From the NCBI RefSeq assembly GCF_050586345.1, contig NZ_JBOCEF010000010.1:41451-105450 (forward strand): a stretch of 64,000 nt of DNA. Direction: 5' to 3'. This DNA is from JBOCEF01 sp050586345 (GTDB taxonomy: Bacteria > Pseudomonadota > Alphaproteobacteria > Rhodobacterales > Rhodobacteraceae). Shown here in pieces: positions 35,909-45,269 of this stretch (position 1 is the stretch's first letter; every line of letters starts with the position of its first letter). A program made the position numbers and the translations under genes. The notes under the pieces are model-generated. The model was not told where the DNA came from. It did not search any database and saw only the letters and a program-made list of their open reading frames with translations.

Positions 35909-36850
35909 ATGACCGACCTGACCTCCAAGCCCACGGCGCTTCGCCTCGCGCGCCGCGACGTGATCGCGGGCGGCGCCGCGCTGGCCCTTTCGGCCCCGGC
36001 CGCCCATGCCGCGAAGGTCATCATCAAGGAGGCGCCGGACCCCGCGCAGGCCGCGGCCGACGCCCAGGCCGCCAAGCGCAAGATCAACCTCGCCGGCCGC
36101 CAGCGGATGCTGAGCCAGCGCATGGCCAAGGCCGCCGCCTTCGTGCGCCTCGGGATCGAGCCGGAGCGGCACCTCGAGATGATGAAGGGCGCGTACGAGC
36201 TGTTCGACGTCACCCTCAAGGGCCTGCATCACGGCAATGCCGACCAGGGCCTGACCCCCGAGGGCGACGCGAAGGTGGTCGAGGCGCTGAACGTGGTCGA
36301 GGGCCTCTGGTACGGCTACGGCGCCGCGGTGAAGCACGCGATCGAGAGCGGCGCGGTGACCGAGGCCGACATGGACGCCATCGCCCGCCTCAACGGCCCG
36401 GTGCTGGTGACCATGAACGCCGCGGTGAAGGAGTTCGAGACCGCCTATGGCAACAACTCGATCTCGCTCGGCCTCGCCATCGCCATCAACGTCTCCGGGC
36501 GCCAGCGGATGCTGAGCCAGAAGATGTCGAAGGAGGTCGCGCTCTGCGCCCTCGGGATGAACCCGGAGGAGACGAAGGAGGCGCTGGCCAACACCATCCG
36601 GCTGTTCGACCTGTCGCTGACCGCGCTGATCGACGGGCTGCCGACGGTGTCGATCATCAAGCCGCCGACCGAGGAGGTGGACGCCAAGCTGCGCGAGGTC
36701 CGCGCGCTGTGGACATCGTTCAAGCCGGTGGTGGATTCGGTCGCCGCCTCGGGGCAGCCGACGCTGGGCGAGCTGGCCAAGGTGGCGGCGCAGAACGACC
36801 CGCTGCTGAAGACCATGAACGAGGCGGTGTTCCTCTACGAGAACGCCTGA
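35909..36850 (+). CDS. Tat-exported protein with two PilJ-N (type IV pili MCP N-terminal) repeats
   Basis: 313 residues. The N-terminus has a twin-arginine signal (RLARRDVIAGGAALALSAPAA, of which ARRDVIAGG is the key part), so the protein is predicted to be exported folded. Two repeats follow, each opening with a near-identical motif: INLAGRQRMLSQRMAK at 59-74 and INVSGRQRMLSQKMSK at 193-208. This is the PilJ-N/nitrate-sensor-type helical bundle normally found as the periplasmic sensor of membrane chemoreceptors. Here there is no transmembrane segment or signalling domain, so it may be a free periplasmic binding partner. It is followed by a terminator. Confidence 0.85.
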   Translation: MTDLTSKPTALRLARRDVIAGGAALALSAPAAHAAKVIIKEAPDPAQAAADAQAAKRKINLAGRQRMLSQRMAKAAAFVRLGIEPERHLEMMKGAYELFDVTLKGLHHGNADQGLTPEGDAKVVEALNVVEGLWYGYGAAVKHAIESGAVTEADMDAIARLNGPVLVTMNAAVKEFETAYGNNSISLGLAIAINVSGRQRMLSQKMSKEVALCALGMNPEETKEALANTIRLFDLSLTALIDGLPTVSIIKPPTEEVDAKLREVRALWTSFKPVVDSVAASGQPTLGELAKVAAQNDPLLKTMNEAVFLYENA

Positions 36851-36906
36851 TCGCGGACCGCCGCGGCGCCCCCCGGGCGCGCGGCGGCATCGCGCGGAGA
36901 AATGCG

Positions 36907-36942
36907 AGGGGCGCGCCGGGGACGGCGCGCCCCTTTCGCTTT
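36907..36942 (+). terminator. Terminator of the PilJ-N protein gene
   Basis: Perfect 11-bp arms AGGGGCGCGCC / GGCGCGCCCCT with a 6-nt loop, followed by TTCGCTTTT. Confidence 0.8.
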
Positions 36943-37098
36943 TGCGGCCGGAACGCCGCCCCGCCGGACCGGCGCGGCCCGCGCCCGCGTCTTCTCTCCT
37001 GACGCGACGTCCCGCGGGTCGATTTCTTGACTTCGCGTTTACGGCGCTAGCTCATCCCACGTCACGAAAGCGAATTTCAAAGCAAGGAGCGACAGATC

Positions 37099-37299
37099 AT
37101 GGGCAATGGTTTTCTTGGCGGCGCGCCGATGGGCATCGGCGGCCTGATCCTTCTGGCCCTCGACATCTGGGCGATCATCTCGGTGGTGAACTCCGGGGCC
37201 TCGACCGGGGGCAAGGTGCTGTGGGTGCTGCTGATCCTGTTCCTGCCGCTGCTCGGCTTCATCCTGTGGCTGCTGTTCGGCCCCCGCGGCCGGGTCTGA
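37099..37299 (+). CDS. Small membrane protein, PLDc N-terminal type
   Basis: 66 residues with two hydrophobic segments, about 12-31 and 39-60, the second containing LWVLLILFLPLLGFILWLLFGPRG. The motif VLLILFLPLLGFILWLLFG matches the PLDc_N (phospholipase D nuclease N-terminal) family of small inner-membrane proteins. AAGGAGCGAC precedes the ATG at good distance. Predicted as an inner-membrane protein; the function is unknown. Confidence 0.8.
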   Translation: MGNGFLGGAPMGIGGLILLALDIWAIISVVNSGASTGGKVLWVLLILFLPLLGFILWLLFGPRGRV

Positions 37300-37356
37300 G
37301 CCAGGCGGGGGGCGGATCGGCGCCGCAGGCGCCGCGCGCACTCCTGGGATCACAGG

Positions 37357-37386
37357 CGGGCGGTCCCCCGGGGGCCGCCCGTTTCG
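37357..37386. terminator. Terminator between convergent genes
   Basis: Stem GCGGGCGG / CCGCCCG continued by CCCCC / GGGGG, followed by TTTCGCGTT on the plus strand, 57 bp after the small membrane protein gene and before the gpsA stop. Confidence 0.7.
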
Positions 37387-37408
37387 CGTTCCGGCAGGTG
37401 TGGGGCGC

Positions 37409-38437
37409 TTATTCCACCCGCAGCGGCCGGGCCATCAGCGCGGCGATGGCCTCGCCCAGGTCGAACCGGCCCTCGAGCACCGCGCGCACCGTCTCGCAGA
37501 TCGGCATCTCGACGCCGTGCGCGCGGGCGAGATCGGTGACCGAGGCGGCGTTCTCGGCCCCCTCGGCCAGCGGCGCGCCCCCTTCTCCGAGGGCCCCGCG
37601 CGCCTCGGCCAGCGCCGCCATGCTCCCGGCCTGCCCGAGGGCGATGCCGAAGGACATGTTGCGCGACCGCGGCGAGGTGCAGGTCAGCACGAGATCCCCG
37701 AGCCCCGCCAGCCCCGCCACGGTTTCGGGCCGCGCGCCCATGGCCGCGCCCAGCGCCCCGATCTCGGCCAGCCCGCGGGACACCAGCGCGGCGCGGGCAT
37801 TGGCCCCGAGGCCGAGCCCCTCGGCCGCCCCGCAGGCGATGGCGATGACGTTCTTGGCGGCGCCCCCCAGCTCCGCCCCCACCGCGTCGCCGCCCGCATA
37901 GGGCCGGAAGGCGCCATGGGCGAGGGCGGCGCAGGCGGCCCGCGCCCGCGCGACCTGCGCGCAGGCGATCAGCACGGCGGTGGGCAGGCCGTCCGCGGCC
38001 TCTCCGGCGAAGGACGGCCCCGAGAGGGCGGCGACGTCGCGCCCCGGCGCGGCCTGCTCCGCCACCTGGGTCATCAGCAGGCCCGTCCCCCGCTCAACCC
38101 CCTTGGCGCAGGCGATCAGCAGCGCGTCCGGCGCGGCATGGGGGTGGAGGCGCGCGCAGGTCTCGCGCAGCGTCTGCGAGGGGGTGACCAGGAGCACCGC
38201 CTGCGCCCCGGCCAGCGCCTCCTCCGCATCATCGGTGACCGACAGGCCCTCCGGGAAGGCGCGGCCCGGCAGGCGGCGGGCGTTTTCGCGCAGGTCCTGC
38301 ATCTCCACCGCGTGGGCGCGGCTGCGGGCGAGCAGCCGCGTCTCGCGCCCCGCGCGGGCGGCGAGGATGGCGAGCGCGGTGCCCCAGGCCCCGGCGCCGA
38401 TGATTGCGACGCGGTCGATGGCGGCGGGTTGGGCCAT
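37409..38437 (-). CDS. gpsA: NAD(P)-dependent glycerol-3-phosphate dehydrogenase
   Basis: Reduces dihydroxyacetone phosphate to sn-glycerol 3-phosphate for phospholipid synthesis. 342 residues. N-terminal Rossmann motif IIGAGAWGTALA. The catalytic lysine lies in LGGAAKNVIAIACGAAEGLG, and the C-terminal domain contains GDLVLTCTSPRSRNM and PICETVRAVLEG. The gene is divergent from mreB across about 300 bp. Confidence 0.96.
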   Translation of the reverse strand: MAQPAAIDRVAIIGAGAWGTALAILAARAGRETRLLARSRAHAVEMQDLRENARRLPGRAFPEGLSVTDDAEEALAGAQAVLLVTPSQTLRETCARLHPHAAPDALLIACAKGVERGTGLLMTQVAEQAAPGRDVAALSGPSFAGEAADGLPTAVLIACAQVARARAACAALAHGAFRPYAGGDAVGAELGGAAKNVIAIACGAAEGLGLGANARAALVSRGLAEIGALGAAMGARPETVAGLAGLGDLVLTCTSPRSRNMSFGIALGQAGSMAALAEARGALGEGGAPLAEGAENAASVTDLARAHGVEMPICETVRAVLEGRFDLGEAIAALMARPLRVE

Positions 38438-38737
38438 GCGCGGATCCTCCGGGCTCAGGCGCCGCCCTGGGGGGCGCGAGGGGCGTTGCGCCCCCTCCTA
38501 CCCCGCGCGGCGGCTGGAGGCGAGGGGCGCGGGGCAGCGAAGCGAAACATGGTCAAGACTTGCCGAAGCCCGCCCGCGCCCCGCCCGCGCCCCGGTTTCG
38601 CCGCCTTCGCCGCCGCGCCGCCGCGATCCGCCGCGGAAACACCGTTTGCGCCGCCCCGCGCGGGAACCTATAAGCGCCGAAGAGCCCCAGCGGGCCCGGC
38701 GCCCGGGCCCCCGTCCCGCGGCAGCACGGAAACGCAG
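38438..38737. other. Divergent intergenic region between gpsA and mreB
   Basis: No gene. It holds an inverted segment around 38483-38503 (GAGGGGCG / CGCCCCCT) and C-rich low-complexity sequence. The stretch CGGGAACCTATAAGCGCCG near 38660 contains a TATAAG-like box and may be the mreB promoter's -10. Confidence 0.4.
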
Positions 38738-39778
<1,041 letters not shown>

Positions 39779-39800
39779 CGCGCCGCGATCCGCGAGGCGC

Positions 39801-39832
39801 AAGGGCCGTCCCCGCCAGGGGCGGCCCTTCGC
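39801..39832 (+). terminator. Terminator of mreB
   Basis: Stem AAGGGCCG-T-CCCC / GGGG-CGGCCCTT, 23 bp after the stop, ending in TTCGCATTC. It separates mreB from the genes behind it. Confidence 0.7.
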
Positions 39833-39883
39833 ATTCACCCCTTTCAGCACTTCATTGACCCTTCGCCGCTATGTGTCGGCCCG

Positions 39884-41455
39884 ATGGCTGAAGACATTCG
39901 GGGGCGCAGGGACATGGACGCGATCGCGGCACGCTGGCAGGCGGAGTGGACGGAGCTGGGCAAGTCCCTGGCCACGCGCATGGACCCGTATTTCGAGGAA
40001 GGGATCCGCACCGTCTACCATCACGTCCTCGGCGTCCCCATGGACGGCCTGCCGGACGAGGTGGTGGCGCTGGAGCGCGCCAAGTTCCACCTGATCATGC
40101 GCGGCGAACTCGGCGCCCCTTACCTCGAGATCATGGCCAAGCTCGTCCCCCAGATCATGGCCTCGGGGATCAGCTGGCAGCAATACATGATCGGCTACCA
40201 CGATTTTCAGTACGAGATGACGCGCGCCTATTACCGCTGCCGCAAGCGGTTCGAGGGCGATCCCCTGCCCGCGCTGCGGGTCATCCAGCTCGCCACCCTC
40301 GGCGACACGCTCAAGCCGGTGAGCGCCTTCTTCGAGAAGATGGAGGCCGAGGGCCGCGCCCATCGCGACGCCCTGACGGCGGAACTGGCCGAGGCGATCG
40401 GCGACGTGGCGGGTCGGGCGGCGGCGGGCGACCTCTCGGCCCGGGTCGACCGGCGCTTCGGCGACCCGCGGCTCGACAGCATCGCCGAGCGGCTCAACGC
40501 CCTCTTCGCCACGACGCAGGAGGTGATCGGCTCCGTCGGCAAGGCCATGCACGCGCTGGCCGAGGGCGACCTGTCGGCCGCGCTGAGGGCCGAACATGGC
40601 GGCGATCTCGGCCGCCTGCGCGATGATTTCAACCAGTCCGCCGGCGCGCTGCGCAGCCTGGTCGACCAGGTGAAGACCGCCGCCGCCGACATCCAGTTCC
40701 GCGCGGGGGAGATCGCCGCGGGCGCCGCCGACATCTCCACCCGCGCTTCGAGCCAGGCCGCCTCGCTGGAGGAGACCAGCGCCGGGATGGCGGAGCTGAA
40801 CGACTACACCCGCGCCAACGCCGCGGCCGCCGACCAGGCCGCGCAGCTGGCCGACACCGCCTCGGCCCGCGCGGCCCAGACGCACGAAGCGATCGAGGCG
40901 AACCTCGCCTCGATGGGCCGGATCGAGGACGGGGCGCGGCGGATCGCCGACATCGTGACGCTGATCGACGGGATCGCGTTCCAGACCAACCTTCTGGCGC
41001 TGAACGCGGCGGTCGAGGCGGCGCGGGCGGGCGAGGCCGGGAAGGGCTTCGCGGTGGTCGCGTCCGAGGTGCGCAACCTCGCGCAGCGGGCCTCCGATTC
41101 GGCCAAGGACATCCGCGAGCTGATCGCGAGTTCGGAGCAGGAGGTCGCCCGCGGCGTGGCCCAGGCGGGCGACACCAAGTCGGCGCTGGACGCGCTGGCG
41201 AGCTCGATCCAGGAGGTGAAGGCGGCGGTGCGCTCGATCTCCTCGGCGACGCGGCAGCAGGCGGACAACCTGGCGGCCATCGCCGGGTCGGTGGACGAGG
41301 TGGACCGCCTGACCCAGGACACGGCGCGGCTGGTGGAGAGCAGCGCGGCCGAGGCGGCGCAGCTGCGCGGCGCGTCGGACCAGCTCGAGGAGCTGGTGCG
41401 GGTGTTCCGGGTGGATGGCGGCGGCGCGGCGGCGCCGATGCGCAGGGCGGGGTGA
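39884..41455 (+). CDS. Soluble methyl-accepting chemotaxis protein with globin-like sensor and tandem HAMP-like repeats
   Basis: 523 residues without any transmembrane helix, so cytoplasmic. Residues about 25-160 read like the protoglobin sensor of HemAT (YFEEGIRTVYHHVLG, then the helix ending LVPQIMASGISWQQYM). The proximal-histidine position of HemAT aligns with Ile91, so heme binding is doubtful. Two HAMP-like units follow (AGDLSARVDRRFGDPRLDSI and EGDLSAALRAEHGGDLGRL). The signalling domain has the hairpin tip IDGIAFQTNLLALNAAVEAARAG, with EVRNLAQRASDSAKDI after it. The start at 39884 is uncertain; 39914 is possible. Confidence 0.88.
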   Translation: MAEDIRGRRDMDAIAARWQAEWTELGKSLATRMDPYFEEGIRTVYHHVLGVPMDGLPDEVVALERAKFHLIMRGELGAPYLEIMAKLVPQIMASGISWQQYMIGYHDFQYEMTRAYYRCRKRFEGDPLPALRVIQLATLGDTLKPVSAFFEKMEAEGRAHRDALTAELAEAIGDVAGRAAAGDLSARVDRRFGDPRLDSIAERLNALFATTQEVIGSVGKAMHALAEGDLSAALRAEHGGDLGRLRDDFNQSAGALRSLVDQVKTAAADIQFRAGEIAAGAADISTRASSQAASLEETSAGMAELNDYTRANAAAADQAAQLADTASARAAQTHEAIEANLASMGRIEDGARRIADIVTLIDGIAFQTNLLALNAAVEAARAGEAGKGFAVVASEVRNLAQRASDSAKDIRELIASSEQEVARGVAQAGDTKSALDALASSIQEVKAAVRSISSATRQQADNLAAIAGSVDEVDRLTQDTARLVESSAAEAAQLRGASDQLEELVRVFRVDGGGAAAPMRRAG

Positions 41456-41724
41456 GAGGCCGCCGCTCCTTGTCCGCCCGCCGCCCAGGCGCCCAGCAGC
41501 GGCCAGGAGGAAAAGAAGGCGCGGCGCCGTCGCATGGCGGATCTTCTTTCCGGGGAACCGGAGCGCCCCCCTTGACGTGACCCCGCCGCGGCGCACGGTC
41601 AAACCCGGTTCGCGTTTCGGCGCCCCGTCCCGCCCGACGGCGCCGCGCCGGACTCGCCCCCATTCGCGCCCCGTGGCATAACCCGCGCCTTGCCCCCGCC
41701 ATCGGCCCGAGTCACCATTCGCCC

Positions 41725-42663
41725 ATGTCCCAGGATCGCACCGCCCGCGCCGAGGAGATGCGCCGCGCCGTCGGCCGCATCCTCGTCTTCGCGCTGAGCC
41801 TCCTCTGCCTCGCGCTGTTCGCGCTCTGGCGGCTCGACAACCCGCGGGCCGAGGCGATCCGGATGCAGGTGGTGGACGGCCTCGCCCCCGCCATGGAATG
41901 GACCAACCGCCCGGCCCGGTTCGCCTCGGACATGGTCACCGATTTCCAGAACTTCACCCGCGTCTATGAGCAGAACGCCGAGCTGCGCCGCGAGATCCAG
42001 CGCCTCCATGCCTGGCGCGAGGCGGCCCAGCAGCTCGAGCAGGAGAACGCGCGGCTGCGGGCGCTGAACAACGTGCGGCTGGCGCCCTCGGCCGGGTTCG
42101 TGACCGGAGAGGTGATCGCTGATTCCGGCGGGCCGTTCCTGCAGACCGGCCTTGCGAATGTGGGCTCGGCCGACGGGGTCAGGGACGGCGCGGCGGTGAT
42201 GGACGGCGCCGGCCTCGTGGGCCGGGTCGTGGGCCTTGGCCGCCACGCCGCGCGGGTGCTGTTCGTGACCGATTATTCCAGCCGCGTGCCCGTCATCATC
42301 CGCCCCTCGGGGCGGCGCGCGATCCTGACCGGGGACGGCGCCTCGGCCCCGCGGCTCGAATTCCTCGAGGCGCCCGAGGGGGTGTCGCCGGGCGACCGCG
42401 TGGTGACCTCGGGCGACGGCAAGGTGTTCCCGCCGGACCTGCCGGTCGGGGCGGCGCTGCTCGGGCCCGGGGCGCAGCCGCGGGTGCTGCTGGCCGCCGA
42501 CCTGCCGCGGCTCGAATTCGTGCGGGTGATGCGCTACGAGCCGGACACGGCCCTCGACCAGGAGGGCGGGCTGGTGGGGGCCGAGCCGGAGGCGCCCGCC
42601 GAGGCGCCCGAACCGGCACCGGAAGACCCCGATGCGCCCATCGTCGAGGGGGCCGCGCGATGA
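41725..42663 (+). CDS. mreC: Rod shape-determining protein MreC
   Basis: Periplasmic scaffold of the elongasome with one N-terminal membrane helix. 312 residues. Transmembrane segment at about 17-36 (RILVFALSLLCLALFALWRL). A coiled coil covers about 75-113 (VYEQNAELRREIQRLH and EQENARLRALNN). Two beta domains follow, including GLVGRVVGLGRHAARVLFVTD. The C-terminal 45 residues are an acidic Pro/Glu-rich tail. It overlaps the mreD start by 4 bp (ATGA). Confidence 0.96.
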   Translation: MSQDRTARAEEMRRAVGRILVFALSLLCLALFALWRLDNPRAEAIRMQVVDGLAPAMEWTNRPARFASDMVTDFQNFTRVYEQNAELRREIQRLHAWREAAQQLEQENARLRALNNVRLAPSAGFVTGEVIADSGGPFLQTGLANVGSADGVRDGAAVMDGAGLVGRVVGLGRHAARVLFVTDYSSRVPVIIRPSGRRAILTGDGASAPRLEFLEAPEGVSPGDRVVTSGDGKVFPPDLPVGAALLGPGAQPRVLLAADLPRLEFVRVMRYEPDTALDQEGGLVGAEPEAPAEAPEPAPEDPDAPIVEGAAR

Positions 42664-43232
42664 GCCGCCCCGGCGTTCCGCGCCCCTCGCCGCCCGGGCT
42701 GGCGGGGGTGGCCGAGCGGTTGGCGACCCTTGCCGCCGTCACGCTGGCCGTGCTGGCCGCCCTGCTGGTGCAGATGGCGCCGCTGGGCCTCGCGCCCGGC
42801 GCCTGGCCCGCGCCCGACCTGGTGTTCTGCGCCCTGGCCTGGACCGCCACGGCGCGGCCCGACGCGCTGCCGGTCCCGGCGGTGTTCGGCTTCGCGCTGC
42901 TGCGCGACTTCGCGGTCGGCGGCGCCACGGGGGCCGAGGCGCTGGCGCTGGCGCTCTCGATCGAGGCGCTGAAGGCCCAGGCCCGGTTCCAGGACCGGCC
43001 CGCGCCGATGTCCGACCTGGCCGCCGCCGCGCTGGCCGCCGCCGCCACGCTGCTGGTCCCGTGGCTGCTCCTGAAGCTCAGCTTCGCCGGGACGCCGCCG
43101 CTTTCGGCCCTGGCGCCGCGCTGGCTGGCGACGATGGCCGCGCTGCCGGTGGTGGCGGCGCTGATGCGCTACGGCCTGCGCATCCGCCGCCCCGCCGCCG
43201 CCGATGACGATGCGCGCAGGAGGCTGCTGTGA
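42660..43232 (+). CDS. mreD: Rod shape-determining protein MreD
   Basis: 190-residue inner-membrane protein with about five hydrophobic segments (TLAAVTLAVLAALLVQMAPLG, FALLRDFAVGGATGAEALAL, LAAAALAAAATLLVPWLLLKL split as separate helices). It works with MreC in the elongation complex. MreD sequences are poorly conserved, so its identity rests on position, length and topology. It overlaps mreC by 4 bp and mrdA by 4 bp. Confidence 0.88.
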   Translation: MSRPGVPRPSPPGLAGVAERLATLAAVTLAVLAALLVQMAPLGLAPGAWPAPDLVFCALAWTATARPDALPVPAVFGFALLRDFAVGGATGAEALALALSIEALKAQARFQDRPAPMSDLAAAALAAAATLLVPWLLLKLSFAGTPPLSALAPRWLATMAALPVVAALMRYGLRIRRPAAADDDARRRLL

Positions 43233-45259
43233 CCTTCGGCAAACGCAAATCCACCAAGGACCGGCGGCTGACCCGCCGCGGGCTGCTGCTGCTCGGGGCG
43301 CAGACCGGGATGATGGGCCTGCTGGCCTGGCGCATGCGCCAGCTGCAGGTCGAGCAGTCCCATGAATTCCTGCTGCTGGCCGAGGAGAACCGGATCAACA
43401 TCCGCCTCCTGCCCCCCGCGCGCGGGCGCATCTTCGACCGCAACGGGCGCCCCCTGGCCGAGAACCGCTCCAATTACCGCGTCGCGATGATCCGCGAGCG
43501 GGCGCGGGACCCGGAGGCGGTGCTCGACCGGCTCGCCCGCCTGATCCCCATATCCGAGCGCGAGCGCGAGCGGGCGCTGACCGAGATGCGGCGCAAGTCG
43601 GCCTTCGTGCCCGTGACCGTGGCCGAGCACCTGGAGTGGGAGGATTTCGCCCGCGTCGCCGTCAACGCCCCCGCCCTGCCGGGGGTGGAGGTCGAGGCCG
43701 GCCTGACGCGCTTCTACCCCGAGGGGCAGGATTTCGCGCATATCGTCGGCTATGTCGGCCGGGTGAACGAGCGCGAGCTGGAGGCCGATGGCGGCCGCAC
43801 GCCGCTGCTCCAGATCCCCGATTTCCAGATCGGCAAGTCGGGGGTGGAGCTGCGCCAGGAGACCGCCCTGCGCGGCGCCGAGGGGGCGAGCCGGATCGAG
43901 GTCAACGCCCTCGGCCGCGTGATCCGCGAGCTCGACCGCAAGGAGGGCGACCCGGGCGAGGACCTTCAGCTGACCGTCGATCTCGACCTTCAGCATTACG
44001 CGATGGAGCGGTTGAACGGCGAGAGCGCGGCGGCGGTGATCCTCGACACCGAGACGGGGGACGTGGTGCTGCTCGCCTCCTCCCCGGGGTTCGAGCCGAA
44101 CCAGTTCGTGTTCGGCATCTCCTCGAAGAACTGGAAGGCGCTGCTGGACGATCCCTACCGGCCGCTGGCCAACAAGACCGTGTCGGGGCAGTACCCGCCG
44201 GGCTCGACCTTCAAGATGGTGGTCGCGCTGGCGGCGCTGGAGGCCGGGGTGCTGGACCCGGCCGAGAAGGTGTTCTGCAACGGGCGCTACAAGCTCGGCG
44301 ACCGCTATTTCCATTGCTGGCGGCGCGGCGGGCACGGGCACGTGGACCTGGACCAGAGCCTCGAGCAGTCCTGCGACGTGTTCTATTACGAAATCGCCAA
44401 GCGGGTCGGGATCGACGCGATCTCGGACATGGCCAACCGGCTCGGCATCGGCGTGCCGCACGACCTGCCCCTGCCCGCGGTCCGGTCGGGGCTGACGCCG
44501 ACCAGGGCGTGGAAGAGGCGCGCGCATGACCAGGCCTGGCTGATCGGCGACAGCCTCAATGCCGGGATCGGCCAGGGCTACGTGCTGGCCACGCCGCTGC
44601 AGCTGGCGGTGATGACCGCGCGGATCGCGACCGGCCGGGCCGTCAGCCCGCGCCTGGTCCGCGGGCGCAGGGGGCTGCCGCTGCCCGACCCGGTCGCGCC
44701 GCCGCTCGACGTCAACCCGGCGCACCTGCGGATGGTGCGCGAGGGCATGAACTCGGTGGTCAATTCGCGCCGCGGCACGGCGCGCAAGAGCCGCATCGCC
44801 GACGAGGCGAACCGGATGGCGGGCAAGACCGGCACCAGCCAGGTGCGCCGCATCACCAAGGCCGAGCGCGCCGCGGGCGTGATCCGCAACGAGGACCTGC
44901 CGTGGGAGCGGCGCGACCACGCGCTGTTCGTCAGCTACGCGCCCTATGACAAGCCGAAATACGCCTGCGCGGTGGTGGTCGAGCATGGCGGCGGCGGGTC
45001 CACCGCCGCGGCGCCGATCGCGCGCGACCTGATGATGCGCGCGCTGTGGGGCGAGCTTCCGCCCCTGGCCGCCTATCCGCCCGAGGAGCGCCGCGAGATC
45101 ATGGAGGAGCGGATGCGCCCCCCCGCCCCGCGGCCGGACCGGCCCGCGGGCGCGGCGGGCGAGGGCGGCGGCGAGGGCCCCGCGCCGGACGCCGCCCCCG
45201 TGAGCGCGCCGGACGCGCCGCCGGGCGAGGCCCCGCCGCGCGGGCCGCGCCGGGCATGA
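43229..45259 (+). CDS. mrdA: Penicillin-binding protein 2 (elongasome transpeptidase)
   Basis: Class B penicillin-binding protein that cross-links peptidoglycan during lateral growth. 676 residues from a GTG start, with AGGAGG 5 bp upstream. One N-terminal membrane helix (about 17-34), a dimerisation domain with ARGRIFDRNGRPLAEN, then the transpeptidase domain: catalytic S326-T-F-K329, S381-C-D383, and K533-T-G535. The last 50 residues are a Pro/Ala/Gly-rich tail beyond the domain. It overlaps mreD by 4 bp (GTGA). Confidence 0.97.
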   Translation: MTFGKRKSTKDRRLTRRGLLLLGAQTGMMGLLAWRMRQLQVEQSHEFLLLAEENRINIRLLPPARGRIFDRNGRPLAENRSNYRVAMIRERARDPEAVLDRLARLIPISERERERALTEMRRKSAFVPVTVAEHLEWEDFARVAVNAPALPGVEVEAGLTRFYPEGQDFAHIVGYVGRVNERELEADGGRTPLLQIPDFQIGKSGVELRQETALRGAEGASRIEVNALGRVIRELDRKEGDPGEDLQLTVDLDLQHYAMERLNGESAAAVILDTETGDVVLLASSPGFEPNQFVFGISSKNWKALLDDPYRPLANKTVSGQYPPGSTFKMVVALAALEAGVLDPAEKVFCNGRYKLGDRYFHCWRRGGHGHVDLDQSLEQSCDVFYYEIAKRVGIDAISDMANRLGIGVPHDLPLPAVRSGLTPTRAWKRRAHDQAWLIGDSLNAGIGQGYVLATPLQLAVMTARIATGRAVSPRLVRGRRGLPLPDPVAPPLDVNPAHLRMVREGMNSVVNSRRGTARKSRIADEANRMAGKTGTSQVRRITKAERAAGVIRNEDLPWERRDHALFVSYAPYDKPKYACAVVVEHGGGGSTAAAPIARDLMMRALWGELPPLAAYPPEERREIMEERMRPPAPRPDRPAGAAGEGGGEGPAPDAAPVSAPDAPPGEAPPRGPRRA

Positions 45260-45269
45260 GGGGGCGGGC

